Under the pieces are notes generated by a model. The model saw only the letters and a program-made list of their open reading frames with translations, ran no database searches and was not told the DNA's origin. Below, piece by piece: positions 22,440 to 31,788 of a stretch of DNA of 64,000 nt. A program made the position numbers and the translations under genes. How positions within the stretch are numbered: the first letter of the stretch is position 1; every line of letters starts with the position of its first letter. This stretch comes from Brachypodium distachyon (Eukaryota > Streptophyta > Magnoliopsida > Poales > Poaceae), in contig NC_016131.3 in the NCBI RefSeq assembly GCF_000005505.3, positions 25,225,001 through 25,289,000 on the forward strand, given 5' to 3'.

Positions 22440-23990
22440 GCCAGGAGTTGGTGAAGAGTACGCCAAGGCGGGCGCCGTGTACGTTGGTGTCTCGACGGAC
22501 ACCACATAGAAGGCCGCCACGAGCCACGGCGTGCCGATGCCAAGTTGGTGAAGAGTGCGCCAAGGCGGGCGGCGTGTATGGCGGTGTCTTCGCGGAGACC
22601 GTAGAAGGCTGCCACGAGCGGTGGCGTATTGATGCCAACCTGTGAAGAATGTGCCAAGTCGGGCGCCATCGGAGGCGGTGTCTCAGCGACACTACGTAGA
22701 AGGCCGCCATAAGCGGCGGCGTCTAGCACGATGCCAAGTCGGTGAAGAATGCGCCAAGAAGGGCGCTCTGTATGGCGGTGTATCCACGGACACCAGGTAG
22801 AAGGCCGCCACGATATGGAGTGGCACGATGCTAACCTGTGAAGGATGCGCCAAGTCGGACGCCATCGGTGGCGGTGTCTCAACGACACCACGTGGAATGC
22901 CGCCATGAGCGGCGGCATCTAGCACAAAGCCGGGTCGGTGAAGGATGCGCCAATATGGGCGTCGTGTATAGCGGTGTCTCGACGGACAACCACGTGGAAG
23001 GCCGCCATGAGCGGCGGCATGCTGATGACAAGTTGGTGAAGAGCGCACCAAGGCGCGCGCCGTGGATGGCGGTGTCTCAATGGACACCACGTAGAAGGCT
23101 GCCATGAGCGGCTGTGTTCATACCTGTGAAAAGTGCGCCAAGGCGGGCGCCATGCGTGGCAGTGTCTCAACAGACACCACATGGAAGGCCGCCACAAGCG
23201 GCGGCATATTGACGCCAAGTTGGTGAAGACTGCGCCAAGACGGGCGCCGTGTATGGTGTTGTCTCAGCGCACACCACGTAGAAGGCCGCCACGAGCGGCG
23301 GTATATTGGTGCCAAGTTGGTGAAGACTGACATGGCGCCAGCCTCAGTGGACACCATGAAAAAGGCCGCCACGAGTGGTGGCGTACCGATGCCAAGTTGG
23401 TGAAGAGTGCACTAAACCAGGCGCCGTGTATGGCAGTGTCTCAATGGACACCGCGTAGAAGGCCGCCACGAGCGGCGGTATATTGGTGCCAAGTTGGTGA
23501 AGACTGCGCCAAGACAGGCGCGGTGTACGGTGGTGTCTCAACGAACACCGCGTAGAAGGCCGCCATGAGCGGCACGATGCTAACCTGTGAAGAGTGCGCC
23601 AAGCCAGGCGCCGTGTATGGCGGTGTCTCAGCGGACACCACGTAGAAGACCGCCATGGGCGGTGGCGTATCGATGCCAAGTTGGTGAAAAGTACGCCAAG
23701 ACAGGCGCCCTGTGTAGAGACATGCACCCTGTATGGCGGTGTCTCGGCAGACACCGGGTAGAAGGCCGCCACGAGCCGTGGGTGTCTTAGCATGGTGATA
23801 ACCTATGAAAAGTGCGCTGAAGCGGGTGCCGTCAGCTGCAGTGTCTTAGCGACACCACGTAGAAGGCCGCCACGAGCGGTGGCGTCTTGCACGACGCCGG
23901 GTCGGTGAAGGATGCGCCAAGACAGCCAGCGCCCTGCGTGGTGGTGTCTCAGCGGACACCACGTATAAGGCCGCCGCTAGCGCCGACGTT
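22440..23990. repeat. Tandem array, about 16 units of about 97 bp
   Basis: The phrase GAAGGCCGCCA or a close variant recurs at about 22509, 22604, 22699, 22799, 22890, 22998, 23094, 23186, 23281, 23362, 23458, 23554, 23644, 23760, 23863 and 23967. Each unit also carries GGTGTCTC...GGACACCAC, itself a small palindrome, and GCCAAGTTGGTGAAGA. On the minus strand the units read as repeats around AAFYVVSVETPPYTAP, but the frame is broken many times, so I do not call a protein. A stray partial unit lies at 24424-24480. Confidence 0.85.
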
Positions 23991-24087
23991 TGATAGTTGG
24001 AGGAGACTTGCGGGTCGACGGACACCTCTTGCCGACGCCCTGTTCAGCAAGGTAGCGCTCCGCATGGGGCGGGCAATCTGTAGACGT

Positions 24088-24784
24088 TGGTCACGTCCGC
24101 ACCATCGCACACGATGGCACTTAGGCGAATGTTGACGGGCTGTTGATGGAGACGCGGCGTCCCGCATCGTGCGGGCGCCAGAACGTGGCGCACGGCCCAG
24201 ACGGCAATCACGAGATTGCTAAGCTCCGAGACAATGGCATGCCTCCTGCATGCACCTCCATGACACCTGGGTACACGAGAAAGAGAGAAAGATAGAGGAA
24301 TCTGTACTTACCACGATGGAAGAAGAGCGAATGCTTTACAACATGCGTTGTCGTGCATGCTGCCCTTGCAGGTTGAGCACATGTGTATTGTTGTGCTTGA
24401 GGCGGCAGGAGAAGGCACCCGTCTGGCGCCGTGTATGGCGGTGTCTCAGTGGACACCACATGGGCATGGCTACCATGCCTTGATGGTGGCACTTGTTGAT
24501 GAAGCGTGCAGTATGTAGACATCACCCACGACCGCACCAACCCAATAGACGGACGTGTGCTAGTTATTGATGAAAACGACGTCCCGCACCGAACAGGCAC
24601 CAAAACATGACGCACGGCCCGCGACGGCAATCAGGACCACACCAAAAGATGGTCGTAAAATTACACCGCTAAGCTCTAGAGACAACAGCATGCCTCCTGC
24701 CTGCTTTATCTCCGTGGCACCTGCATAGACGAGAAAGAGAAAAAGATAGAGGGTTCTTTACGTGCCATGGCAAAAGAAGAACGT
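24088..24784. repeat. Direct duplication flanking a stray array unit
   Basis: 24088-24332 and 24524-24784 share CGTCCCGCA, GCGCACGGCCC, GACGGCAATCA, GCATGCCTCCTGC, CACCT...ACGAGAAAGAGA and AAAGATAGAG in order. Together with the partial 97-bp unit between them this suggests a larger period of about 436 bp at the right end of the array. Confidence 0.7.
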
Positions 24785-25345
24785 CATCTACCTGTAGGGC
24801 GCCCCCGTTGGACGAGCGTGCGCCGTCGTGGCCGGCCACATAGCCTTGATGTCGGACCTGTTCGCGATCGGCGCGTCGTGCACTGCCTTCGGTGCGGCTA
24901 GGGCCTCCAAAGCGCTCTCGTAGCCTCGACCTGTTCGCCTTGGGTGCGTGTCGGCTCTCCTTGACCTGTTCGCCTTGATCAAGAACCTATTCTCCTTGCT
25001 ACACAAAGAGATACAAATACCTGGATCTTCATGTTGTATGGACGGCCGGTCTGCTTCTCCCGATGCAGCACGTTGCTGATACACGTGCTTTGCCGCGACG
25101 CCGGATGCTGTCTGCTCGCTGCCCTGGCGTGTGTCGCCGCCGCCAGCGCCTTCTGCAGGCGCCTGCTTTTTGAGCTCCCAATCGATCTCTTGTTGATGCT
25201 CCGCGGAGTTGTTCGCCCGTTCGTGATCGGCGCGGCGTCCGCTGCCTCCCGCTGCGGGTAGGGCCTCCGTCTCCAGGCCTTGTGCGTGCGTGTGTGGCGC
25301 CACCTTCGCTCCCCCCGCCCGATTGATGCGTCTTGCCTTTTATAG
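24785..25345 (-). other. Possible minus-strand transcript start leading into the array
   Basis: A TATA box CTATAAAAGG lies on the minus strand at 25345-25336. Downstream is a GC-rich leader-like region with splice-donor-like AAGATCCAG|GTATTTG at about 25018 and CTACAG|GTAGATG at about 24789. Open frames in two phases read low-complexity Ala/Arg-rich peptides with no domain. I infer a possible non-coding or defunct transcript unit extending into the 97-bp array; nothing identifies a product. Confidence 0.3.
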
Positions 25346-25884
25346 GCAGCAGGGATAGCGCGTACACGGCCGCTCGAGCCTCCGATATTCACGGTTCAGT
25401 TGGATTTGATTTGATCAGGACTTCTCGTTTAAACTTCAAACCACCATTATCTTCTATATATTGTTTTGTGTTTATCCGGCCGCGTATGCATACGTGCTGG
25501 CCCATCGACTTGGTGGCATGCATATCCAACCTGCTAGCTAGAGTATGCGTGTACAGGTGCACGCTACGTGCGTGCCCAGTTAGCTGTGTTCTAACTCGAT
25601 GCACATGCACGTACGGTATCGTCATTCTTTTTTTCTTCTTCTTCAGATATAACTATAGTCGCTGCACCTGACTTTTTTTCTTCTATACGTGGAGTCTTGA
25701 TTTCGCGCCGAATCTCGTCAAACACCCTTCTCCACCGCCGCCGCCCGCGTCCTGCTCCGCCGCTGTCGTGCCTCCGCTTCTTCGTTGCTGCGGCCGCGCT
25801 CCACTCTGCCGTTGCTCTGCGGCCGCCGCCCGTTCTGCCGCCGCAGCATCTGCGCCCGCTCCGCCCCGATGCTCCGCCGCCGTG
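25346..25884. other. Intergenic, no gene recognised
   Basis: The right part (25720-25880) is CCGCCG-rich low-complexity sequence giving spurious Pro/Arg or Ala frames. It ends at the right breakpoint of the split duplicated block. Confidence 0.35.
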
Positions 25885-26120
25885 TGAGTGTGGACGTGGT
25901 TGTCTGGATTGAAGATGAGCTCTAGGAAAAAGGATGAAATTAATGACCGCCGGCATTCTCGCATCAACCTTCCGTGCACGAAAGACGTACGAAACCTGAG
26001 GCTAGGCGCGGCGCGAGGCGAGAGAGAAGGTACGTACCTCGGCAGGGAAGTGGGCGGTGGAGCCAGGAGAAGACGGAGGCGGTCGGTCGGTCGGTCTCAC
26101 CTCGCGACCCTCCATGGCGC
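25885..26120. repeat. Right half of the duplicated block (copy of about 11390-11670)
   Basis: GTGGTTGTCTGGATTGA, AATTAATGACCGC, ATTCTCGCATCAACCTTCCG, and CTCGGCAGGGAAGTGGGCGG are shared in order with 11.4-11.65 kb. The matching left half lies at 20352-20528. Confidence 0.78.
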
Positions 26121-27084
26121 ATCGAACCGCTGGCGCCGGAGCGTCGGCGAGCGCGCCCACCGGAGACTGCTGCTGCGGGGCGCGCTGCCCTAGCCATGCT
26201 CCGCAGTGGCTGCAGGTGAGTTACCGAGGCCACGGCGAGAGAGAACGAGAGAGAGAGGACAACGAGGAGGAGGAGATCGCCGCCGCCGTTGCCGTCGCCG
26301 TGGCCAGGGGAAGAGAAGAGGCCGCCTGACCTCGACCTTGGCCGACGGGCCTGGTTGGATCTCCTTCAAAGGCCCAGCCGCCCCCTCAACAATGCACCCA
26401 GGCCCATACACCCGGGATTCCACATTACAGCCCACAACGAACAGCCCCGGCCCACGGCCAAACTCGATTTCCTTTCTCAGCCTTCCATATGTCGCATCCG
26501 TTTGCCGTTTTGCATGCACGACGCACAGCTGACACACGGGAAAGCGAGCCAAGAAATTACTGGAAAAAAAAAACATCTTAAGACCGGTTACGTGCTGGCA
26601 GGTAGGTAGGTACCCCACCTGCAGGCTAGCTGCTACCCAACCAAAATAGAATCATCAAGTCAAGGGTCAGCAAAGTGCATCCATTGCCAAATTACAAGTT
26701 GATAGGATGGAAAGGGGCCAAATTTGTTTAAAGGAAAACTAGTGCTGGAAGGAAGGAGCCACCAGCCAAGCATGTGATGAGCAGAGTTCGAGCTAGCTTG
26801 TGGCTCTCCTTATCCTGGCTTTTTATAAATTGCTGCCAGTTAAGCTAATAAGATCGGATCCTCCTTCCAAGCTTGTGTGGTGCTGGGTCGAGGTCCCTGC
26901 AGCTTTGGAGCTGCTACACCAGCACTGGTTAATTTACTTGCGTTACTGAAAAAGGGGATAAAATCTTTCAGGTAAAACTGAGCTCGTCAAAACCCCAAGA
27001 GCGACGTAAGAGCACTATCAGTAAATTAATTAGTTTCTTAACAAGGCAAAAAAAGACAATTAATGCTATTAGAAAAAATTAGTA
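26121..27084. other. Intergenic, no gene seen
   Basis: A GC-rich tail to about 26480 follows the duplicated block, then AT-richer sequence. No domain, RNA gene or transposon end was recognised. Confidence 0.35.
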
Positions 27085-27187
27085 CTCCCTCCATCCCATT
27101 ACCCTTGCCGAAATATTACATGTGTCTTTAGAAATAAATATATCTATTTTTAAACAAATTTAAGACAAAATTATGGGACGGTGGGAA
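27085..27187. mobile_element. Stowaway-type MITE, 103 bp
   Basis: It starts CTCCCTCCATCCCATTA and ends TTATGGGACGGTGGGAA, with TA on both sides. The interior (ATTACATGTGTCTTTAG, TTTTAAACAAATTTAAGACA) is typical of a common Stowaway subtype also represented at 13336-13564. Confidence 0.85.
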
Positions 27188-28241
27188 TACACTATCTGCA
27201 ATAAAACAAATTAAGAAACAAATATGAGCTTGCAGACATAGTTTTCACAAGTGAGACACGTATAAATATGACGTGGCAGAAAGCGCCCTTGGGACACATA
27301 AATAAAATGGTCACACGCAGATCCACGTCATGCGGAGGAGGGACTAGTGGTGGTGATTAACTTTCAGTGGGCCCCTGTCCTCTATTACTTTGATTTTATC
27401 CGAGCATCGGTGGCGCCAACTTCCTGGGATTTAATATCAGCCGCGAGATATTTTTGCACCGATATCACCCTCTCGCTTTCCGGACCACACGTATTATTTT
27501 TATAACCAGACATTGTATATGAGAAGATAATTAACTGGATAATGCTGCTGCTGATACTCCTGGCTAGAAACACACACAGATCGATATCAGCCCCTAGCTA
27601 AAGTAGAACACAACAGGGGATTCTACATGTATTTGTTTCTTATACATTTACTAAGAGCTGAAAGGGAAATGTGAATAATCTGGTCACTGCGGTATACGCC
27701 AAGCGGTTTTCTACCTCACAGTGAAAAATATACTCACCGGTCTCGTTAATTAATGCATGCAGATTTCTGGAGGAGTGAAGCTTCCATCTTTTAAGACCGT
27801 GCGTGTCTACGATATTCTATGTTACTATTTTTTAAGGTATCATAAGCATAATATATTGGTTTGTAAAAGACGTTATACCTTGAAAAAGGTTATGTTACCG
27901 ATATTATACAATGGTACTGTTACTATTTATTCTTCATTTAATGATATGTGACATCATCTTAGATGGCTACTTAGATTTTATTGATACCAGTTATGTTACC
28001 CCCGCTATGACCAGTCTAAAAAAATAGAAAAAGTCAAATCGCGTCATGTGTTGTTTAATTAGTCTCACGCAAAACAAAACAGAGAACCCCTTGGAATGGA
28101 CATTATTGATTATCACATCTCTATCCTCACTTTCCCATCCTCCACTACAGATCGACTCATTTTCAGCTTTAAATCCTGTCACAAGCACACAATTTTTGTT
28201 TTGATTTATTGAACTCATCAAGGTTCTTCTGGGCTAAATAA
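27188..28241. other. Intergenic, no gene seen
   Basis: AT-rich sequence with short frames only. An AGATATTTT (reverse evening element) occurs at about 27443 but has no gene nearby to regulate. Confidence 0.35.
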
Positions 28242-28250
28242 TTTTTGAAG

Positions 28251-29536
28251 GAGTAAAATACATTAGAGGTCATAATTTTTTCGTAAAAGTCCCAAGAGTC
28301 CTAGTTCTATGAAATTGCACATTTGAGTTCCAATTGTTTTACAGGTTCAGCGCAGGTCCTATGTCTGTTCGGTCATGTGCCTCCTGTCCACGTGGCTTTT
28401 TGGGCCCACATGTCACGTGTCTAGGTGGACTCATTTTTGCTAAAAACACCCTGCCTTTTTCTTCCTTCTTCCCCGTCAGCCCTTCACTCTCTATCAGGTG
28501 CGTGGTGGCGAGGTTCGCGGTGCAGATGGAGATTGGGCAGGGGCTGAGTCCGCGGGAGAAGTGCGCGGAGAAGCAGGAGATCCTCCGGTGAGTCCGGGAA
28601 GCCGTCGTGTCCCCCGCCGAGGAGGCCACCGTGCTCGCCAAACCCCGCCATTGCCTCGTCCCCTCTGCCTCCGTCCTACGCGCGCGCGCACCGTCGCTTC
28701 TTGCCGTCGCGGCCATCAACCTCCCCAAGACGCACCACCTTGCCCCCGAGCTTCGCCTCGTCGCGCTGAGTTCTCCTGAGGAAGGAATCGACTTGAGGTG
28801 CTAGGAATCGCCGCCATCGAGCCCTTCTTCCCCAAGTCCGGTCGTGCACTGCCGCCGCCCGATCTCCTTCTCCAGTGAGTTTTGGACTCCACCGCCACCT
28901 TCCTCGGATCTGCGGAGACACCCTGTAGCCGCTGATGCTCTTCCCCAACCCCAGCTCGCCTCGTCGCTCTGCCTCGGGCGCCGCCAGACGCCGTTGAACT
29001 CCACCATCCCGAGCTCCTCCTTCCCGTACGACCACTCAAGTGCATTCACGGTGAGCCTCTCGTCCGTTTCCCCCTATCCCCTTGCGCTCCCGTGCCTCGT
29101 AGCCCTCTACCGCCCACCGCCATGGCGTCGTCAGCCCCGTGCTGATGCAGAGCAGGAACAGGATCTACCACTGGGGCTCCGTCAGCAACGAGCTCCTCAC
29201 GCACAAGCAGGTCGTCCACCTCTCCAAGAAAATCAAGGACGGCATCTGGCTCCAACATCAACGATCCAACAGCATCTGGAGAAGAGAGGAATCACGGGGG
29301 AGAAGGAAGAAGATGCGGGTTTTTTTAGCAAAAATGCGTCCACCCGGCCATCTGCATCCGGGCATCTGACATGTGGGTCCAAATAGCCACGTCGACTGGA
29401 GGCACGGGGCTGAACCACCATAGGACGTGTGATGAACCACTTATGAAACAATTGGAACTCAAACGTGCAGTTTTAAAAAATTAAAACTAATTTGGGACAT
29501 TTACAAAAGAATTAGAACTTTTGATGCATTTTACTC
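28251..29536. mobile_element. Pack-MULE-like element with long inverted ends, 1286 bp
   Basis: The first and last 250 bp or so are inverted copies. Left GAGTAAAATACAT, TTTGAGTTCCAATTGTTT, CACATGTCA and ATTTTTGCTAAAAA each have inverted partners at the right end. The element is flanked by near-identical 9-bp duplications TTTTTGAAG (28242-28250) and TTTTTTAAG (29537-29545), as expected for Mutator-like elements. The interior (28500-29275) is GC-rich, contains exon-like sequence with splice-like CTCCG|GTGAGTCC, and includes an open stretch reading RIYHWGSVSNELLTHKQVV. That pattern fits captured gene fragments (Pack-MULE). No transposase is present. Confidence 0.78.
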
Positions 29537-29545
29537 TTTTTTAAG

Positions 29546-30704
29546 AGTCATCAGTATAATCTTAAGTTAGATCGTGTTTTTGTTGAACAATGCAGACATT
29601 TGACCAACAAAATACTTTCTCTCATTTTCAACATTTCTTTGGGGGGTACTAGCTGAAATATAATTTCTTAATGCAGAGAGAAAGGTGGGCTGGGCCCGGC
29701 CCAGCTGGCCATTGCCTAGACGTGCATGTGGTGTGGGGCTGTAGAGTACACACGTGTACAGAGAAGGGCAGCAGAGGTTGCACCAAACGCAGATATCTTA
29801 TTTGCACATATAAATTATCATAATTTGTATTCAAACACGAATGCCCTTATTACATGGAGATAACAGCAAAATAAAGAGACCATAAAGAATGGGTGGATAT
29901 TCTTCTCTTCACCACATATTTACAGGACTATTCTACACATGTAAACAAAAACAATTTATGTGGCCCAAAGAAGAGCCCCCTAATTAAGCTAAAGTTAGAC
30001 AAGTCAAGAAAGGGAAAAGACCACTGATGTGGTGGGTGCATGTGTAATTACGGATTTAGACTTGTAGAAGAATTTACTTTGTTTCCTTAGATGCTAGCAG
30101 GGGTGGTGGAGACGGAGCCGGTGCTACAGGGAGAAGTTATTGATCATCCAGCTTATAAATATAAAAAATCTACAAGTATAACATCATTAGCCCATCTTAG
30201 CATATCCTCCTTCTCCGGTTTCTGGCTCCACCACTGGATGTTAGCATTAATCGAAAACATCATCATGCACGCGAGGGTTCATTCCTGGCTGGCCTCTCCC
30301 CTGTTTGAGTGGCTCTAGATATTCCTGAAATATCAATTTCGGCATCATGGGAAATGCCAATTTTTGTGTTTGTCCCATGCATCGCCAGCTACAAATCTAA
30401 TACACTAGCTAGTTCAGTAGTATATCAACAATAGTGTGCAACTAAATCTAAATGGACTAGTGTCCCCATCCGGAATTATGGGATGTAATAAGAAGCCTTT
30501 TAATTTCACTTTCCTTTATATTTTGCTTGCAAAAGTGTAGACATAGATCAGTTGAACCGTATCAAAAAGAAAAGAAAAAACAAAGGTTATTTGGATTCCT
30601 CTGATACCCTGCCTACACCACCATTCCATATTTCCTCGCTCTGTTTGTTATGGGATGCATGTTTTCTGAAATTTGATCGAACTCATTCGTCGCATCGATA
30701 AACT
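29546..30704. other. Intergenic, no gene seen
   Basis: AT-rich with short frames only. No transposon termini or RNA gene recognised. Confidence 0.35.
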
Positions 30705-30733
30705 TGTGGGTTTTGCGCGGCGCAAAACCCACA
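30705..30733. repeat. Perfect 13-bp inverted repeat with 3-bp loop
   Basis: TGTGGGTTTTGCG and CGCAAAACCCACA are separated by CGG. It could form a very stable hairpin. It lies just left of the LINE-type tail and has no gene context that identifies it as a terminator. Confidence 0.85.
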
Positions 30734-30754
30734 CGATTAGAAACTTTTCCGAAT

Positions 30755-31033
30755 GGAGGTGCTCATAGGGGCAGGGGCGGAGCTAAAGGAAAAAACACCC
30801 AGAGGCACTCTTTAAGTTTACACTACCTGAGACGCATAGAAATCTTGTCCCGGTGCACAATCCCTAATAATCCCTAGTGCACCAGCTAGTTGGAGGGTAT
30901 AATTAGCATTAGAATTCTTTTTTGACCCTGGTGCATGTGACTCAGGGAGACAACAAGTAGCTCCGTCCCTGCATAGGGGTGAGTATACATGCGTGTGTGT
31001 GAATGCTTGCGTCTCTACTCTATTTCCTAAAAA
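30755..31033 (+). mobile_element. LINE-type 3' tail interrupted by a MITE
   Basis: GAGGTGCTCATAGGGG joins, across the MITE at 30772-30971, to CATAGGGGTGAGTATACATG and GCTTGCGTCTCTACTCTATTT. This is the same arrangement as at 3843-3950. It is a 5'-truncated, dead copy. Confidence 0.55.
30772..30971. mobile_element. hAT-type MITE, 200 bp, with perfect 8-bp target duplication
   Basis: The ends CAGGGGCGGAGCTA and TAGCTCCGTCCCTG are inverted repeats. The flanks CATAGGGG (30764-30771) and CATAGGGG (30972-30979) are identical, matching the 8-bp duplications of hAT elements. The uninterrupted sequence at 3846-3950 serves as an empty-site reference. No transposase. Confidence 0.9.
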
Positions 31034-31788
31034 GAAACTTTTTCGAACATTCATTTGACATACATGAATCTTCGGGGCACATAAAACCGCTGCTGATATA
31101 ATCGTTTATTATCAGAATTAAATTTTCAAAATGCGAAGGAATGAACAACGGTTATAAATTTATATCTATAAACGTATTGGAATCGAAGATTTTTAAGATG
31201 ATAAGGCCCCTGACAGGAGGACGAGTATACGTAATTAAAGCGCGCGCCGAAACCCCAAAAGCAGGTATGCCGCGTGAGTCACTGCGGGTGGGCCCCACTA
31301 GGCCAGAGGCATCCACAGCCACTAGCTCCGCGGGCGCTTCTGGAAATTTCCGGCCCCGACAGGTGGACCCCCACCGCGTGACGTGGCGGCCTTCCCCGCC
31401 CCTCGAAAATATATTTCCGTCGTCGTCTCTCTTCCCCCAACCCACCTTCCTTCGCTTCTCCCCTCCTTCCTCCGACCTCCGCCAGCGAGCTGCATCGCCG
31501 GCCGCGATTAGCTTCTGCTGCTAGCTCGTTTCGCTTCCGTTTTGGGTTTCCTTTGCTTTGCTTGGGTTGGTCGGTCCTCCGGTGGTCGCCGAGGAGACTG
31601 CTTTTTTTGCGCGGGGGCGGTTTCTGGGCGATCCCCGGCGAGATTTGCTTGCTTGCTTTCTGTTTCCGCCGCTGCCGCCGCCGTCGTCTCCGGTGGGGAC
31701 TGGGGTGGCTGCTTCCTTCGATCTCGGCGCGCGTGCGTGGAGGCGGAGATTTTCTCAGATTTAGATACTCCGGGGGGGACGGCATCTC
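31034..31788 (+). promoter_or_regulatory. Promoter and 5' leader region of the REVEILLE gene
   Basis: Composition changes sharply at about 31240 from AT-rich to GC-rich, as in many grass 5' leaders. A weak TATA-like AAAATATATTT lies at 31405-31415, followed by a CT-rich initiator-type stretch (31430-31490). The leader up to the ATG at 31789 contains several short upstream reading frames. The transcription start cannot be fixed from sequence alone. Confidence 0.5.

Noticed and set aside
22180..23793. Long minus-strand frames across the 97-bp array as a repeat protein gene
   Set aside because: The frame shifts between phases from unit to unit and no single frame covers the array; the similarity of peptides simply reflects DNA repeats.
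22440..23990. CRISPR-like array
   Set aside because: Units are about 97 bp of near-continuous homology without unique spacers, in a plant nuclear context.
24788..25392. A protein-coding gene from overlapping minus-strand frames
   Set aside because: Two phases are open over the same DNA with Ala/Arg/Gly-rich peptides and no domain; kept only as a possible transcript region.
27443..27451. Evening element as a REVEILLE target site
   Set aside because: A single 9-bp match with no gene nearby is expected by chance in 64 kb of AT-rich DNA.
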